From positions 310,001-374,000 of the forward strand of contig JADKHG010000002.1 in the NCBI GenBank assembly GCA_016721875.1: a DNA stretch of 64,000 bases, given 5' to 3'. A program made the translations under genes and the position numbers. This document shows positions 63,004 through 64,000 of this stretch, piece by piece (the stretch's first letter is position 1; every line of letters starts with the position of its first letter). Source of the stretch: Sphingomonadales bacterium (GTDB lineage: Bacteria; Pseudomonadota; Alphaproteobacteria; Sphingomonadales; Sphingomonadaceae). The notes below the pieces were generated by a model that ran no database searches, was not told the DNA's origin, and saw nothing but the letters and a program-made list of their open reading frames with translations.

Positions 63004-64000
63004 TCATGCCAGTGCGGACAAATCGCAGGCTTTCAGTAAGGCTGAACGCGCCGATTGAACCTGTGCGATGAGATCGGGATCACCCAGTTGATCGGGCGCA
63101 ATGGACTCGGGCCAGTGCGCGGCAATCACCTCTGCTATGCGGTCAAGCTTGGCATCATCGGCGATGAAGCGAGCATCGACCGTTGCGGGGTCGGCGACGA
63201 CGCGCAAACGCAGGCAAGCGGGGCCGCCGCCATTGGCCATGGATTGCCGCACATCGACTGGCACAAGGCGTCGGATCGGGCCGTTGCCCGCCACCATTTC
63301 CTCCAGCCAGCCCCAGACACGCGGGTTCGATTGCGCCTCGGTCGGCAGGATCAAGGCCATCCCGCCATCGGGCAAAGTCACAAGCTGGGCGTTGAACAAA
63401 TAGCTTTGGATCGCGTCGGCCAGGCTGACTCGGTCAGCGGGGACGATGACGATCTCGGCCTCGGGCAGTTTGGCGCGGATCGCGGCGTAGGTTGCTTCGG
63501 GCTCTTCAAACGCCTGTTCGTGGGTGAACAGCACGCGTTCGTTGGCGACCGCGACAACATCATTGTGGAAGGCACCGGCGGCAATTGCGACTTCTGCCTG
63601 TTGCACGAACAGGGTCCGCTCCGGATCAAGGCGATGCGCGCGCGCAATGGCCTTCGATGCCTCGACATGTTGGCGGGCAGGGAAGGGGCCACCCGATTTG
63701 CCGTAAACAAAGATTTCCAAGCCAGCTTCGCCATGCGACGGACACAGTCGCATGAAATTGGCGGCACCTTCGTCGCCAAAGGGTGCAGGAACGGGACCGT
63801 GAACCGCAAAATGCCGTTCATCGGCAAAGGCCAGTCTCAACTGGGCAAGCGTTCCGCTCCATTCATGGCTGCGATGTGCCATCGTCAACAGATTCGCCGC
63901 CGACAAATGGCATTTGCCATCAGCGCTATCGGGGGCGGGAGAAACTGTCGCGGCGTTCGCCGCCCACATTGCCGATGCCGAAAAAGCGGCGGCACGGATA
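63004..64000 (-). CDS. astB: N-succinylarginine dihydrolase AstB (start missing)
   Basis: The frame is open across the right edge, so the first 100 or so residues lie outside. The visible part begins in ASAMWAANAATVSPAPDSAD, a hallmark of AstB, and continues with LLTMAHRSHEWSGTL, EVAIAAGAFHNDVVAVANER and MANGGGPACLRLRV, holding the catalytic His and the C-terminal Cys of the guanidino-modifying fold. AstB hydrolyses N2-succinylarginine to succinylornithine, CO2 and ammonia in the AST pathway of arginine breakdown. The rest of the ast operon is probably upstream, beyond the edge. Confidence 0.93.
   Translation of the reverse strand, partial: IRAAAFSASAMWAANAATVSPAPDSADGKCHLSAANLLTMAHRSHEWSGTLAQLRLAFADERHFAVHGPVPAPFGDEGAANFMRLCPSHGEAGLEIFVYGKSGGPFPARQHVEASKAIARAHRLDPERTLFVQQAEVAIAAGAFHNDVVAVANERVLFTHEQAFEEPEATYAAIRAKLPEAEIVIVPADRVSLADAIQSYLFNAQLVTLPDGGMALILPTEAQSNPRVWGWLEEMVAGNGPIRRLVPVDVRQSMANGGGPACLRLRVVADPATVDARFIADDAKLDRIAEVIAAHWPESIAPDQLGDPDLIAQVQSARSALLKACDLSALA

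Noticed and set aside
1..64000. CRISPR array, prophage or insertion sequence
   Set aside because: No regularly spaced repeats, cas genes, integrase, capsid or transposase-like sequence was found by eye on either strand.

Overview
The window looks like a chromosomal segment of a sphingomonad alphaproteobacterium, probably close to Sphingorhabdus or Sphingopyxis. The evidence is a two-piece permuted ssrA with an ANDNEALALAA tag, a SciP/DUF1153 protein, sphingomonad-type DUF3297 and DUF4424 proteins, gene orders such as glyA / zinc ribbon / nrdR / trmJ, and moderately GC-rich coding sequence. I found no phage, transposase, plasmid or CRISPR genes. Identifications rest on recognised motifs and remembered families, not on database searches.

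Layout. 0-6 kb: end of a DUF6285 gene, a DUF445 membrane protein and an RND efflux pair. 6.4-13.1 kb: small stress and regulatory proteins (GlsB/YeaQ, SciP-like), mnmA, a serine hydrolase, DUF3297 and two tandem DUF4424 proteins. 13.1-33 kb: mostly housekeeping genes (HI0933-type flavoprotein, typA, PhyH dioxygenase, BASS transporter, YbbA/YbbP/TesA, TelA/XpaC, glutamate synthase gltBD), interrupted at 14.4-16.4 kb by an AT-rich insert with a DUF262/DUF1524 restriction-type gene beside a dead Phd-family antitoxin. 33-47.5 kb: an accessory block of small secreted proteins and lipoproteins, mostly unrecognised, with a LuxR-type response regulator and three paralogous membrane hybrid histidine kinases. 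47.6-64 kb: tRNA-Lys, folK, agmatine-to-putrescine genes (aguA, aguB), an exported methyltransferase, M28 peptidase, rpsD, chorismate mutase, the trmJ/nrdR/glyA/rpiB operon, two cysteine desulfurases with a ferredoxin, ssrA, and the start-truncated astB.

How genes work together. The adaptor and permease form one efflux pump. AguA and AguB convert agmatine to putrescine. GltB and GltD form glutamate synthase. YbbA and YbbP form an ABC transporter next to a TesA-like esterase. The two desulfurases and the ferredoxin overlap start-to-stop like one operon, probably for Fe-S or sulfur delivery. The three kinases share an unusual membrane sensor and probably feed the LuxR-type regulator or a similar partner.

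Quality warning. At least fourteen single-base reading-frame breaks hit otherwise well-conserved genes (RND adaptor, mnmA, DUF3297, folK, two desulfurases, two kinases and others), several of them in homopolymer runs. This looks more like residual sequencing error than decay, so apparent fusions and truncations here should be read with care. The most distinctive non-coding feature is a 266-bp inverted-repeat element at 54680-54945, folded like a three-armed cross, whose ends supply the stop codons of both flanking genes.
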